Assembly (NCBI GenBank): GCA_013152945.1
Contig: JAADFL010000027.1
Span: forward strand, 1-32,709
Length of the DNA stretch: 32,709 nucleotides
Reading direction: 5' to 3'
Source of the DNA: Deltaproteobacteria bacterium
GTDB taxonomy: Bacteria; Myxococcota_A; JAADFL01
Shown here: one piece after another, positions 7,316-16,187 of the stretch
Layout of the letters: each line of letters begins with the position of its first letter
Numbering within the stretch: position 1 is the first letter of the stretch
Program-made: the position numbers and the translations under genes
Notes under the pieces: generated by a model
What the model was told of the DNA's origin: nothing
Database searches by the model: none
The model's input: the letters and a program-made list of their open reading frames with translations, nothing else

Positions 7316-8902
7316 CTACATCTGGATCTCTTCGTCGAATACGAAATCCTGGTTCCTATCAATACTCGACTGGAGTTCGTTTTCACTCAGTCCGCTCGAA
7401 AGCCTTACAACAGTGGACTGGCGCTGGCCTGTTTGAACGTCCCTGGCGGTTACGTTTACTACACCGTCCGTATCTATCTCGAAGGTCACCTCGATTGCCA
7501 CTTCCCCTCTAACCGACGGTCTGAAACCGGAGAACTCGAATTCACCCAGCAATTCATTTTCTTCCCCCCGGTTGGATTCACCTTGATATATTCGTATTTT
7601 TACCTTGTCCTGGTAGTCTTTTGCAGGTGAGAAAGTCCTTGTCTGGTCTATCGGAATGGGGGTGTTCTTTTCGATGATCTTTTCGCAGTACCCTCCGACC
7701 GTCCCCAATTGCAAGGAGAGCGGTGTAACGTCAAGCAGGTACGTATTTTGCTCCGGAGATATTAGCGATGCCGCCTGTATGGCGGCCCCCATTGCAACCA
7801 CCTCGTCCGGATCGATACCCAATTGCGGATCCCTTCCGAAATAACCCTTCACCGATTCCCGTATTACAGGCAGCCTGGTAGGACCTCCAACAAGTATTAT
7901 TCCATCCAACTCGCCTACAGTCAGGCCGGCCCCTCTCATTGCTTCATCGCAGACCTTGAAGGTTCGTTGCACCAGATCCATTACCATTCTATTGAACTCG
8001 GTACTCGATATCTCGGATACCAGTTCCAATGGTTTGCCGTCTTGATCCTGGCAAATGTTGGGTATTTCGATACGCACTGCATCCCGCTCGGAAAATACCT
8101 TTTTCCCCCGCTCCGCCGCATCCTTGAGTTTTTGCATGGCATGCTTGTCACTGCGTAAATTAATACCAGTTTTTGCAAGGAACCTGTCTGCCATGTGATC
8201 CATCAACCTGGCATCAAAATCATCACCTCCCAAGTAGGTATCACCGGCGGTTGACAAGACCTCGTATGTGTCCTTACCCAGTTCCAAGATGGAAATATCG
8301 AAAGTTCCGCCGCCCAGGTCGTATACCGCGACCCTTTGTTCCAGGTTCTTGCCGTACCCATAGGCGAGAGCTGCTGCAGTGGGCTCATTGATTATGCGCA
8401 GCACATCAAGACCGGCGATCCTTCCCGTGTCCTTTGTGGCTTGCCTCTGGTTGTCGTTGAAATAGGCAGGAACCGTGATGACGCATTTGCTCACGGAATC
8501 CCCGAGATAATCTTCTGCAACCGACTTGAGTTCACGAAGTATCAGGGCCTGTATCTCGGGCAGACTGTAATCTTCGTTCATGATCCTGATTCTGACCGAA
8601 CCATTGGGCCCCTCGACAATCTCGTACGGCATGAGTGTCTTGGCCTGCTTGACTTCCTGGGAATGGTAGAAACGGCCGATTAACCTTTTGGCGGAATATA
8701 CCGTATTGGGAGGATCCAGGATAATCTTATCCTTGGCATCATTACCGACTCTTACACGGCCATCGCTAAGAAATGCGACAACCGAGGCCTGAATCCGTTC
8801 ACCCCAGGCATTGGGTATCACCTTTGCCACACCGTCCTCCACAATCGCAATGCAGGACGTCGATGTTCCGAGGTCGATTCCTAACGCTATGTCTCGATCC
8901 AT
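7316..8902 (-). CDS. Hsp70 (DnaK-family) chaperone lacking the C-terminal lid
   Basis: The nucleotide-binding domain is complete: GIDLGTSTSC at the N-terminus (phosphate 1), VYDLGGGTFDIS (phosphate 2), INEPTAAALAYG, and ILVGGPTRLPVI. The substrate-binding beta domain follows (DVTPLSLQLGT, NTPIPIDQTRTF, FEIDTDGVVNVTARD). The protein stops about 20 residues after that at 528 residues, so the helical lid (about 100 residues) and acidic C-terminal tail of housekeeping DnaK are absent. I start it at ATG 8902 because GGAGGGG lies six bases upstream; ATG 8920 is the alternative. It is probably a specialised paralog working with the adjacent J-domain protein. Confidence 0.87.
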   Translation of the reverse strand: MDRDIALGIDLGTSTSCIAIVEDGVAKVIPNAWGERIQASVVAFLSDGRVRVGNDAKDKIILDPPNTVYSAKRLIGRFYHSQEVKQAKTLMPYEIVEGPNGSVRIRIMNEDYSLPEIQALILRELKSVAEDYLGDSVSKCVITVPAYFNDNQRQATKDTGRIAGLDVLRIINEPTAAALAYGYGKNLEQRVAVYDLGGGTFDISILELGKDTYEVLSTAGDTYLGGDDFDARLMDHMADRFLAKTGINLRSDKHAMQKLKDAAERGKKVFSERDAVRIEIPNICQDQDGKPLELVSEISSTEFNRMVMDLVQRTFKVCDEAMRGAGLTVGELDGIILVGGPTRLPVIRESVKGYFGRDPQLGIDPDEVVAMGAAIQAASLISPEQNTYLLDVTPLSLQLGTVGGYCEKIIEKNTPIPIDQTRTFSPAKDYQDKVKIRIYQGESNRGEENELLGEFEFSGFRPSVRGEVAIEVTFEIDTDGVVNVTARDVQTGQRQSTVVRLSSGLSENELQSSIDRNQDFVFDEEIQM

Positions 8903-9017
8903 TCCGTACCCCTCCGACATACCCGGCGGCTTTTTCTTTCCGGCGTAAACCGTTTGTCGACTCTTACCATCATATCAATAACCACCGGTATCAATCCAGC
9001 CCACTTCAGTTTGCATG

Positions 9018-9827
9018 TTAGAGCGTGCCTATTTCTATTCCCATGTCTCTCTCAGCCATCAATATTTGGCCCGGCTTGAGCTTTAACCAGCCTCTTGGTT
9101 CTCCTTCCAGCCCTACCGCTACCGTAATAAATCTAACATGGTACAACATTTCAGGTTTTCCCCGTCTCCGGCAACGATCACAAGACGGAACATTCTCGAC
9201 CAACCTGTAATACATTTTTTCGTTTCCCACGCTGACTCCCACCAACCTGGCACCGTCTGCCAAGACAATTGCAGATGAGATATTATTGCCCGGGCTTTTT
9301 TGTTTCAAATCTGAAAAAACGGCTCGAACAGCGTTCCTTATACAACTGCCCTTCAGCCTTTCCTCTTCCAAACCTCCGCACACATCCTTGATACCGGCCA
9401 ATAGCATGACGAAAAGTAATTCACTGTCGGTATCGCCTCTAATCACCCTTGCCAAGTAATCCGGCAAGGTCTTGATATGCTCTTCCCTGTATTGTTCCAA
9501 TTCAGGAATCGAGCCCATGTGCGCGAATAAAAAACGGGAATATTTAAAAGGATGGGTATTCTCCAGCTTCGGCCTGCCCATGGTTGCACTCCGTACATGT
9601 GCAACTACGAGGTCGCTCGGGTGGCGATCCAGTTCGGAAACCAAATCGACACCGCCTACCGGAACAGCAGGATGCTTGTGAATGAGGGCCTGCTTTTGCT
9701 GGTAGTATCCAATGCCCCAGCCATCGCCCTTTCGTGTTGCGTTGAGTTCCAGGTCGTCGGCTAAAAAGGCGAGAGAACAGCAAAGCGCATGCGGATCATT
9801 ACTTATCAACCCGAACAACCTTGTCAT
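9018..9827 (-). CDS. Class II glutamine amidotransferase-fold protein, Cys2 replaced by Thr
   Basis: This 269-residue protein resembles the YafJ/EgtC-type Ntn amidotransferase family: MTRLFGLISNDP at the start, then GDGWGIGYY, VVAHVRSATMG, ENTHPFKYS, FAHMGSIPEL and GDTDSELLFVMLL. In catalytic members the residue after Met is the Cys nucleophile. Here codon 2 is ACA (Thr), and the start is firm because GGAGG stands five bases before the ATG. A CxxC pair (CDRC, about residue 218) suggests a small metal site. Glutaminase activity is doubtful, although Thr can be a nucleophile in other Ntn hydrolases. The gene lies 115 nt upstream of the Hsp70 gene on the same strand. Confidence 0.82.
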   Translation of the reverse strand: MTRLFGLISNDPHALCCSLAFLADDLELNATRKGDGWGIGYYQQKQALIHKHPAVPVGGVDLVSELDRHPSDLVVAHVRSATMGRPKLENTHPFKYSRFLFAHMGSIPELEQYREEHIKTLPDYLARVIRGDTDSELLFVMLLAGIKDVCGGLEEERLKGSCIRNAVRAVFSDLKQKSPGNNISSAIVLADGARLVGVSVGNEKMYYRLVENVPSCDRCRRRGKPEMLYHVRFITVAVGLEGEPRGWLKLKPGQILMAERDMGIEIGTL

Positions 9828-10060
9828 CTAGACCTCCAGGACTTCCGCCCTTTTTAGAAAGATGACTTTACCAGACAAGCTCCCTTATGGGCAATACCTG
9901 TATTACACAATCCTCGATGATCTTGTAAAAAGTCTAAACGGCATGACAGCACGGCACATTCCCGTCATTTTTACAGACTTGATCTTTTTTTTTTGAGACC
10001 ATGTATTGAAACTTGAAGTCTATTGAACTGAATAGTAGTTTGCTTCCAGGAGGCGAAAAA
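9828..10060. other. Divergent intergenic region
   Basis: These 233 bases separate the minus-strand amidotransferase-like gene from the plus-strand deacetylase gene and should hold both promoters. There are A/T-rich runs, including a T-run at about 9985-9994, but I see no convincing -35/-10 pair, operator palindrome or small gene. Confidence 0.4.
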
Positions 10061-11116
10061 ATGGCAAAAGCCGGCTTCTTTTATCACGAGGAATTCTTGA
10101 AGCACGAACCGAACTCTTATCACCCTGAAACCCCCAAAAGAGTCACTGCCATACTGGATGAACTGAAAAAAAGCGGTCTTTTCGAAAAGCTGCAAAAGAT
10201 ACAACCGAACAAGGCCGGGCAAGACCAAATCTTGAGGGTTCATTCAAAGTCACATTTCGAACGAATAGAAAAATCAGCAGGAGGATCAGGCAACTTCGAT
10301 CCTGATACGTATTACAGTCCCGGGTCCTATGACGCAGCCATGCTCGCCGCAGGCGCCGTTGTCCAGGCAACCGAAGCTGTAACAAGGGGAGACCTGGACA
10401 GCGCCTTCTGCCTGGTGAGGCCTCCCGGGCACCATGCCGAGCAAGACAGGGCAATGGGGTTCTGTCTCTTCAACAATGCAGCAATAGCTGCGGCTCATGC
10501 CAGAGACGAACTCGGGCTTTCCAGGATCATGATTGCAGACCCGGATGTGCACCATGGAAACGGCACGCAACACATTTTCGAAGAAGATTCCAGGGTATTA
10601 TATTTTTCCACGCACCAATATCCGTTCTACCCGGGCACCGGCCACTATACAGAAATCGGAAAGGGCCGGGGCCAGGGATTCACGGCCAACTGTCCCTTGC
10701 CGGGGCGGATGGGCGACCCGGAATACCTTGCCGTGTACAACGGGATCTTCCTGCCTCTTGCACGGGCATTCAAACCTGAATTGCTCATAGTCTCTGCCGG
10801 ATTCGATGCCTTTACCAGGGATCCGATCGGCGGAATGAACGTAACGGAGCAGGGATTCGGCCGAATCGCTGAAATATTGCTGTCACTGGGAATACCAACC
10901 GTATTTTCCCTGGAAGGAGGATACGATCCGGAGGGGCTGGGCAAATCGGTTACAGAGACGGTCCGCCGGATGTTGTCAAGGTCTGGAGGCAAGTTGGAAA
11001 TTGAGAGCCTGGCCTCTGATTCATCCGGCCCTGACAGCCCGATCTCCCGACTCGTAAAACTTTTCCAGGAAAGCATGCAACCCTATTGGCCGAATGCATT
11101 TAAAGCCGATTCCTGA
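10061..11116 (+). CDS. Histone deacetylase/AcuC-family deacetylase or amidohydrolase
   Basis: The 351-residue protein has the zinc-hydrolase signature of the arginase/deacetylase fold: RPPGHHAE (His124, His125), DPDVHHGNGT (Asp162 and His164 as probable zinc ligands), GFDAF (Asp249 as the third ligand) and EGGYDPEG (Tyr288, transition-state Tyr). The active site is complete. Bacterial members remove acetyl or other acyl groups from lysines, polyamines or small amides. I chose ATG 10061 because AGGAGG lies just upstream; the frame extends back to 10013 without leader features. The gene is apparently monocistronic and converges with the proline dehydrogenase gene. Confidence 0.9.
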   Translation: MAKAGFFYHEEFLKHEPNSYHPETPKRVTAILDELKKSGLFEKLQKIQPNKAGQDQILRVHSKSHFERIEKSAGGSGNFDPDTYYSPGSYDAAMLAAGAVVQATEAVTRGDLDSAFCLVRPPGHHAEQDRAMGFCLFNNAAIAAAHARDELGLSRIMIADPDVHHGNGTQHIFEEDSRVLYFSTHQYPFYPGTGHYTEIGKGRGQGFTANCPLPGRMGDPEYLAVYNGIFLPLARAFKPELLIVSAGFDAFTRDPIGGMNVTEQGFGRIAEILLSLGIPTVFSLEGGYDPEGLGKSVTETVRRMLSRSGGKLEIESLASDSSGPDSPISRLVKLFQESMQPYWPNAFKADS

Positions 11117-11157
11117 CAGCGTGGCCTACATGGCTTCACAATCCGGCAAACAAGTAA

Positions 11158-12066
11158 TCAACCGCCTGAAAGCTTTTTGAAAAAATTCTTTATTCCAAAA
11201 GTCATCATCTTGGGATTGGCCGCCAGCCTTCGCCTGGCATAGGCAACTGCATCAGCCCATTTCTTTGCATACGGCACATAAAGCCTGACGACGTGCCCGG
11301 ATTCCACCAACTTATGTTGAAGGTAGGTCCTGGGTACGCCCATCAGCATCTGAAACTCGAACCCGTCCTTCTTGATGCCCAGTCTGTCTGTCAGGACCAG
11401 AGCTTTTTCCACGACCTCTTCATCATGAGTCGCAAACTCCACATAATGGCCGTCCAGGAACAACATCTCGGCATATTCCAAGAGCTTGCGTTTCATGTCC
11501 GTCCTGTCCTGGAGAGCCACTTCGGGTGGTTCATTATAAATACCTATACAGATCCTCACTCTTGCTTCCGTCCCCTTCAGCCCCTTGATATCATTTTCCG
11601 TCCTATGCAACCTGCTCTGGAGAACAACGCCCAGGCCGGGAAACCTCTCGAGTAAGGATTTATATATTTCAAGGGTGAGGCTGGTATACCTGTGGTCCTC
11701 CATGTCTATGGTAATTTTGAGATCATTCTCACGGGCCTTTTCTATCACGGATGCAATGTTCTTTTCACACTCATCACGTGATATGTGTGTGCCGAACTGG
11801 GTCGGTTTCAATGACACTGTGGCGAACTCCTGCCTGCCGAGCATATCCACTACCGTATGATAGGAATTCAGACATTCCTGTACCCCTTCCCTGGTTTCCA
11901 CGTCCTCGCCCAACATGTCGATTGTGGAGCAGATACGTCTCTTTCGCCAGAGCCACCTTGCTGTTTCAACCGCCGACTCTTCACTGTCACCAGCCACGTA
12001 CGGAGCTGCAAACACCTTGATTAACGGATTGGGCAATATTTTTACCATGAACGATCGCAGGCCCAT
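11158..12066 (-). CDS. Proline dehydrogenase (monofunctional, FAD-dependent)
   Basis: The 302-residue protein matches the PRODH barrel, which oxidises proline to pyrroline-5-carboxylate with FAD and feeds electrons to quinones. Visible are ATVSLKPTQFG, KITIDMEDHRY, a central VVLQSRLHRT, EFQMLMGVPR, and the C-terminal RLYVPYAKKW followed by YARRRLAANP, which carries the Arg pair that holds the proline carboxylate. It is the short stand-alone form, without the P5C dehydrogenase half of PutA. ATG 12066 is preferred over the TTG/ATG region at 12105 because GGGGAAACAA precedes it. No P5C dehydrogenase gene is in the window. Confidence 0.9.
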   Translation of the reverse strand: MGLRSFMVKILPNPLIKVFAAPYVAGDSEESAVETARWLWRKRRICSTIDMLGEDVETREGVQECLNSYHTVVDMLGRQEFATVSLKPTQFGTHISRDECEKNIASVIEKARENDLKITIDMEDHRYTSLTLEIYKSLLERFPGLGVVLQSRLHRTENDIKGLKGTEARVRICIGIYNEPPEVALQDRTDMKRKLLEYAEMLFLDGHYVEFATHDEEVVEKALVLTDRLGIKKDGFEFQMLMGVPRTYLQHKLVESGHVVRLYVPYAKKWADAVAYARRRLAANPKMMTFGIKNFFKKLSGG

Positions 12067-12253
12067 TTGTTTCCCCTTTCCATCAATTTCATGACTTCTA
12101 TACATTCCGCCACGGTTTTGGGCAAGAACCGTTCACACGATGCTGAAATTTCCCGCAAAATGTGAGAATTGACCATTTACAGCAAAGGTAATAATATCAA
12201 TCTGTACGTATAAGGCTTGGAAATTTTTCAGCCACGCCTTCTTGGAGCGCCTG

Positions 12254-14062
12254 ATGAAAACAAGAAAATCCATTTTAACGGCCTTGAACATCTTTTTCAT
12301 CTTTTCTCTTTCCCCGGATGCCTTTGCAGCCCCGAAATGGGTGGCTGTAAGCTTTGTAGATCCTGACACGAGCACCATTATGGGTGTAAGCTGGGCAGAC
12401 GATCAGGCTGGAAGCGATACCGTGCAATACGGAATGTCCCCGGACAAGCTGAACCTGACCGCCAAGGCCACAAAAGTGGATGCAACGGATATCGGCACAT
12501 TTCACAATGCCGAACTCAAAGATCTTTCCCCTGACACCGAGTACTTCTACCGGGTCGGCGGTACCTCGGGATGGTCAGAGGTTCACAATTTCAATACTGC
12601 ACCGACAAATCCCTGCGAACCCACGAGGTTCGTGGTCCTTGGAGACGGCAGGTCCGACTTGGCCGGGCCATCCAAGAACTTTGCTCCAAACTACAAGGAG
12701 GCCCTGGCCCTGGGGCCGGAATTCATACTTGACAATGGTGACCTCGTAAAAGACGGAGGCAATGCCTCCGAGTGGAAGGACTGGATGGATGCCACTGAAG
12801 GCCTGCTTCCGTCAGTGCCCCACATGCCTGCAATCGGCAATCACGATGACGGTCCCGGGCAGGGAGACTCGGCAAATTACAATAAGATTTTCTACTTGCC
12901 CAGAAATGATGTGAGCAACACGGAAGACTTCTACTTCTTCACGTACGGTCCTGTGGCGGTCGCGGCTATAAGTTCCCAGACCTTTGACGGCGGAACACCC
13001 AAGTATGAACAACAGGCCCAATGGCTCGACCGCATGTTTACGGAGCACCCGAGGCCGTGGAAATTCCTCATGCTCCACCACCCTATATACGTTAGTAATT
13101 CCTGGGCCGGTCATCCCCCGAACGAGAAAGGTCAAAATGCGGCGCTCACTCCTGTAATAGACAAGCACCATATCGACGTAGTTTGGCAGAGCCATGTCCA
13201 CTGGTACGAACGGCTTGGCCCCCTAAAGGGCAACGGCGGAAAAGATGAAGGCATCCCCGTGGATGACAACAACCAAGGAACCGAGTATATCACCACCGGC
13301 GGTGCAGGCGGAGATATCATATTGGTTCCCTGCTTCTCCGCCATGTCCAAGGCCAAGGGATACAAGGCATGCACCAGTAAGAGGCATTTCATAGTCGTGG
13401 ACATAGAGTTCGACAAGATTTCGATCAAAACCCTGGGAACAATAGCAGGTGGAGCAAGCGGCCAGGTTTACGACGAGGTGAGTTGGACCAAGACAGGACT
13501 GGATCCGAATATCTGCCAAACAGGGGATACTGACACCGATACCGACGTTGACACGGATACTGACATCGATACCGACACAGACACAGACACAGACACGGAT
13601 GCGGACAGCGACACCGATACTGATATTGACACGGATACGGATACCGACACCGGCACTGACATTGATACGGATACCGATACCGACATCGACACGGATACGG
13701 GCACTGACGTTGATACGGATACCGACACTGACACCGATACGGATACCGATACTGACACCGACATCGATACGGATACCGATACCGATAACGACGTTGATAC
13801 GGATACGGATACTGATACTGACACTGACACCGACATCGATACGGATACCGATACCGATAACGACGTTGATACGGATATGGATACTGATACGGACACTGAT
13901 ACAGGAACAGAAACAGGAACAGACACGGATCATGGCGGCAGTGACTCGAAAACAGGGGGAGGCTGCTCGGCAATAGGCATGGATGAAACCGGCCTAATAC
14001 TCGGTGTCAGCGGTATTTTCCTACTTTTTGGACTATTTAACCGGAAAAAGAGAAGCCATTGA
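12254..14062 (+). CDS. Secreted purple-acid-type metallophosphatase with Thr-Asp linker and MYXO-CTERM-like tail
   Basis: The 602-residue protein begins with a signal peptide (cut near AFA-AP), followed by a fibronectin-III-like domain (about 27-120) typical of purple acid phosphatases. The catalytic domain has every expected metal element: VVLGDGRSD, LDNGDLVKDG, IGNHDD, LHHPIY and QSHVHWYER. Residues about 424-556 are an acidic run of Thr-Asp with scattered Val, Ile, Asn and Gly. The end is TGGGCS, a hydrophobic helix (LILGVSGIFLLFGLF) and RKKR, like a MYXO-CTERM signal. ATG 12254 has GGAG six bases upstream. The protein is thus probably displayed on the outside and hydrolyses phosphoesters there. 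The linker may bind calcium or act as a spacer. Confidence 0.9.
   Translation: MKTRKSILTALNIFFIFSLSPDAFAAPKWVAVSFVDPDTSTIMGVSWADDQAGSDTVQYGMSPDKLNLTAKATKVDATDIGTFHNAELKDLSPDTEYFYRVGGTSGWSEVHNFNTAPTNPCEPTRFVVLGDGRSDLAGPSKNFAPNYKEALALGPEFILDNGDLVKDGGNASEWKDWMDATEGLLPSVPHMPAIGNHDDGPGQGDSANYNKIFYLPRNDVSNTEDFYFFTYGPVAVAAISSQTFDGGTPKYEQQAQWLDRMFTEHPRPWKFLMLHHPIYVSNSWAGHPPNEKGQNAALTPVIDKHHIDVVWQSHVHWYERLGPLKGNGGKDEGIPVDDNNQGTEYITTGGAGGDIILVPCFSAMSKAKGYKACTSKRHFIVVDIEFDKISIKTLGTIAGGASGQVYDEVSWTKTGLDPNICQTGDTDTDTDVDTDTDIDTDTDTDTDTDADSDTDTDIDTDTDTDTGTDIDTDTDTDIDTDTGTDVDTDTDTDTDTDTDTDTDIDTDTDTDNDVDTDTDTDTDTDTDIDTDTDTDNDVDTDMDTDTDTDTGTETGTDTDHGGSDSKTGGGCSAIGMDETGLILGVSGIFLLFGLFNRKKRSH
13520..13925 (+). 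repeat. Thr-Asp codon repeat tract with a 55-bp perfect direct repeat
   Basis: This is a run of GAY-ACN codon pairs inside the phosphatase gene. It includes a 55-bp segment present identically at 13751-13805 and 13823-13877 (72-bp offset), a sign of recent segmental duplication. The synonymous third positions vary elsewhere, so most of the tract is old. It is likely to vary in length between strains. Confidence 0.8.
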
Positions 14063-14100
14063 ATGTGCAGATAAATAAATAGAAAGCAGGTCACAAAATC

Positions 14101-14994
14101 ATGAAAAAATATTGGTTCGATTTTTTTGTGACAACCCTTGTCACTTCTCTTTTCATGCTGATAGTTTCATTCCCGGTTCCTGCCGATGCGCAAGGTACTA
14201 CCAATGACGCAAAACCTGCAATCATGGATTGCAACAAGGCGCTCCAACGTTTCGAAGACCTGGTAGGAACCTATATATCCCTGCTGACGCGCGGACAAGG
14301 TGACGAAGCCAGGTTACAAAAGGTAAGAAAAGAGATCAGAGCTCTGGATAATAAAGCAGGCAGGTTTTGCCTACGTTACTACGCCCGCGGCATCGAACTC
14401 TATGACCGCATGAAAAAGGCTGAAAAGGAGGCTGGAAGGCAACCCTTGTTACAGGGATTTCCCAATGAAAAAAAGACAAGAGAAAATGGAGAAACAGCCA
14501 AGTCTCCGCCTACCGGCCTTTTCCAGCAAAAGGCAATTGGTTTTGTCAAGCCGAAGCTGGCAAAAAACAGGCCGGAAATGTGTCTGAATGCACCCATGAA
14601 GCCGGGATCAAGCTTGGTAATCGGACTAACCGGTCTTGCTCTTGGAACCGCGGTAGGTTTTTCATTGTTGAACTTCGATGGTTCAACAGAACACGGTTTC
14701 GGTTACGCCTTCCTGTTAGCCTCGACCACATTCGCCCCTGCTGCAGGGCATTTCCGGGCAGGTGAATCATGGCTCGCATGGCTGCTTAGCGGACTACGGG
14801 CAGGGGCAGGAGGCTTGGCAGTTGCGGGCATAAGCCGGGGCAATGATAGTACGTCGGACAAATGGATGACCTACGGGGGACTGATTTCACTTGGCATACT
14901 GGTTACTGCAGGCTTGGTGGACGGCGTGCTTGCAGTGCACAGGCTCAATGAAAAATGTGGTTTCCCTGGCGGGAAACTACCCGATAAGAAATAG
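14101..14994 (+). CDS. Unknown membrane protein with signal sequence
   Basis: I do not recognise this 297-residue protein. It has an N-terminal signal or anchor (about 8-30, ending PADAQG), a helical charged region with two Cys (IMDCNK and RFCLRYY, about 40-110), a low-complexity stretch, and three to four hydrophobic segments between about 165 and 280 (for example VIGLTGLALGTAVGF and GILVTAGLVDGVLAV). Four Cys in all could form disulfides in the periplasm. It starts 38 nt after the phosphatase on the same strand and may be its operon partner. Confidence 0.7.
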   Translation: MKKYWFDFFVTTLVTSLFMLIVSFPVPADAQGTTNDAKPAIMDCNKALQRFEDLVGTYISLLTRGQGDEARLQKVRKEIRALDNKAGRFCLRYYARGIELYDRMKKAEKEAGRQPLLQGFPNEKKTRENGETAKSPPTGLFQQKAIGFVKPKLAKNRPEMCLNAPMKPGSSLVIGLTGLALGTAVGFSLLNFDGSTEHGFGYAFLLASTTFAPAAGHFRAGESWLAWLLSGLRAGAGGLAVAGISRGNDSTSDKWMTYGGLISLGILVTAGLVDGVLAVHRLNEKCGFPGGKLPDKK

Positions 14995-15044
14995 GCCAAG
15001 CAGCATTTTATTTTTATTTTTGTCAGTGTACCTCACCCGGGCGA

Positions 15045-16049
15045 TCAAATTCTTGCAAGTCCCAGGAATGCAGCATGAATGGATATAACCATGACCAGGA
15101 AGATTTTTCTGGACGTGTCCCTGGACAACCCGAACAGATTATAACCAATGCTGTTTGACCTGCAGGAGTTGATACAGTCGCCGCACAACGTGCAGGACAA
15201 GGCGGGTTTGCGGCGCTCGATATCTTTAGCTCGCAGGGCATTGTACCTGCAAGAGGTTGTACACGCCCCGCACTGCGTGCAACTTTTGGCAATCCGAATC
15301 CTGAAAGGATTGAGCTTGGCCAGGAGCACGGCCACGAGGCCCAATGGACAATAACTGGTGCAATGAACCATCACGCCTGCCCGGCGGGACAGTGCGACCA
15401 TGACTCCAACTCCGGCCAGGCCAAAGCCCCCGGCCAACCAGGCAGCGGTGCAAGGCCCTACTCTAAAGGCTCTCAAGGCTAATGCAGCGACAACAATCAC
15501 TACCAGGCTGAAAATCCTGACGTACCCGGCTGCTTTGGGAATAACCACAGGTTTTTTCCTGGCAGCCGCCGCCATACCGTCGAATGCCCCGACATAACAC
15601 AGGTAGCTACACCATGCAGGCCCAACGAGAAGCACTGTGGCTGAAAAGAGTATCAGCATGAAAAGTCCGCCCCCCCTGTAAAGGGGGCCTGCCACTATCA
15701 AAGCCGGAACCGGCAGGTGAAGTTTCCCTGTCATCAGGAACTTGTCGAAACCGGCAATGCCAAGCCCGAGCTGGAGGAAAAAAACAATGGCAAACAGCTT
15801 CCATGCGAAGAGCCTGAACCTGGGTGCTTGGCCGGGGTCTATTATTTTTCGTGTGAGCCAGGCCGAATACAGGCACAGGAGCAATATCTCAATCCAACCC
15901 GTGCCCTTGACAAACCTCTCGGCCAGCAGCATGGGGGGCCTCACCATCAAGTGAACCGGAACCAATAACAATGAAGTCAGGAAAAATGCTGCAACCAGGG
16001 CTCCTGTACTGCCTCTTCCTGTTCCATCAGCATTCACGCACACCTCCAT
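15045..16049 (-). CDS. NapH/RdxA-like membrane polyferredoxin
   Basis: The 334-residue protein has about five to six membrane segments and two C-terminal 4Fe-4S ferredoxin motifs, CTQCGACTTSC and CTLCGDCINSC, the latter with C-x(3)-S variants nearby (NSCRSNS). The membrane part has the family hallmarks WCSYLCYVGAF and HCTSYCPLGLVA. Such proteins pass electrons across the inner membrane, for example from quinol to periplasmic reductases. No partner reductase lies beside it. ATG 16049 has AAGGAAC upstream; an alternative GTG at 16037 has GGAGG six bases before it, so the first four residues are uncertain. It converges with the unknown membrane protein gene. Confidence 0.85.
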   Translation of the reverse strand: MEVCVNADGTGRGSTGALVAAFFLTSLLLVPVHLMVRPPMLLAERFVKGTGWIEILLLCLYSAWLTRKIIDPGQAPRFRLFAWKLFAIVFFLQLGLGIAGFDKFLMTGKLHLPVPALIVAGPLYRGGGLFMLILFSATVLLVGPAWCSYLCYVGAFDGMAAAARKKPVVIPKAAGYVRIFSLVVIVVAALALRAFRVGPCTAAWLAGGFGLAGVGVMVALSRRAGVMVHCTSYCPLGLVAVLLAKLNPFRIRIAKSCTQCGACTTSCRYNALRAKDIERRKPALSCTLCGDCINSCRSNSIGYNLFGLSRDTSRKIFLVMVISIHAAFLGLARI

Positions 16050-16187
16050 GTTCCTTTTTTTGGTTTACTAGATCTTCGAGGCATGTCAAGATTGCATCAT
16101 GAGCGACTGTAACAGACGGCATCCTTATCAGCAAGCCGACTCCCCACGGAAAAAAAGAGCTGCCTGGAACTTCTCTTGCGTGGATGA
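16050..16187. other. Divergent intergenic region
   Basis: This 138-bp gap lies between the membrane ferredoxin (minus strand) and the NTF2-like gene (plus strand). It must contain both promoters. No clear promoter boxes or inverted repeats could be supported by eye. Confidence 0.35.

Noticed and set aside
8903-9017. CIRCE or other heat-shock operator before the Hsp70 gene
   Set aside because: No TTAGCACTC-type inverted repeat is visible in the gap.
13223-13976. Long antisense and other-frame ORFs rich in Ser-Val, Arg-Tyr or Ile-Arg
   Set aside because: They are shadows of the Thr-Asp codon repeat and have no start signals or homology-like features.
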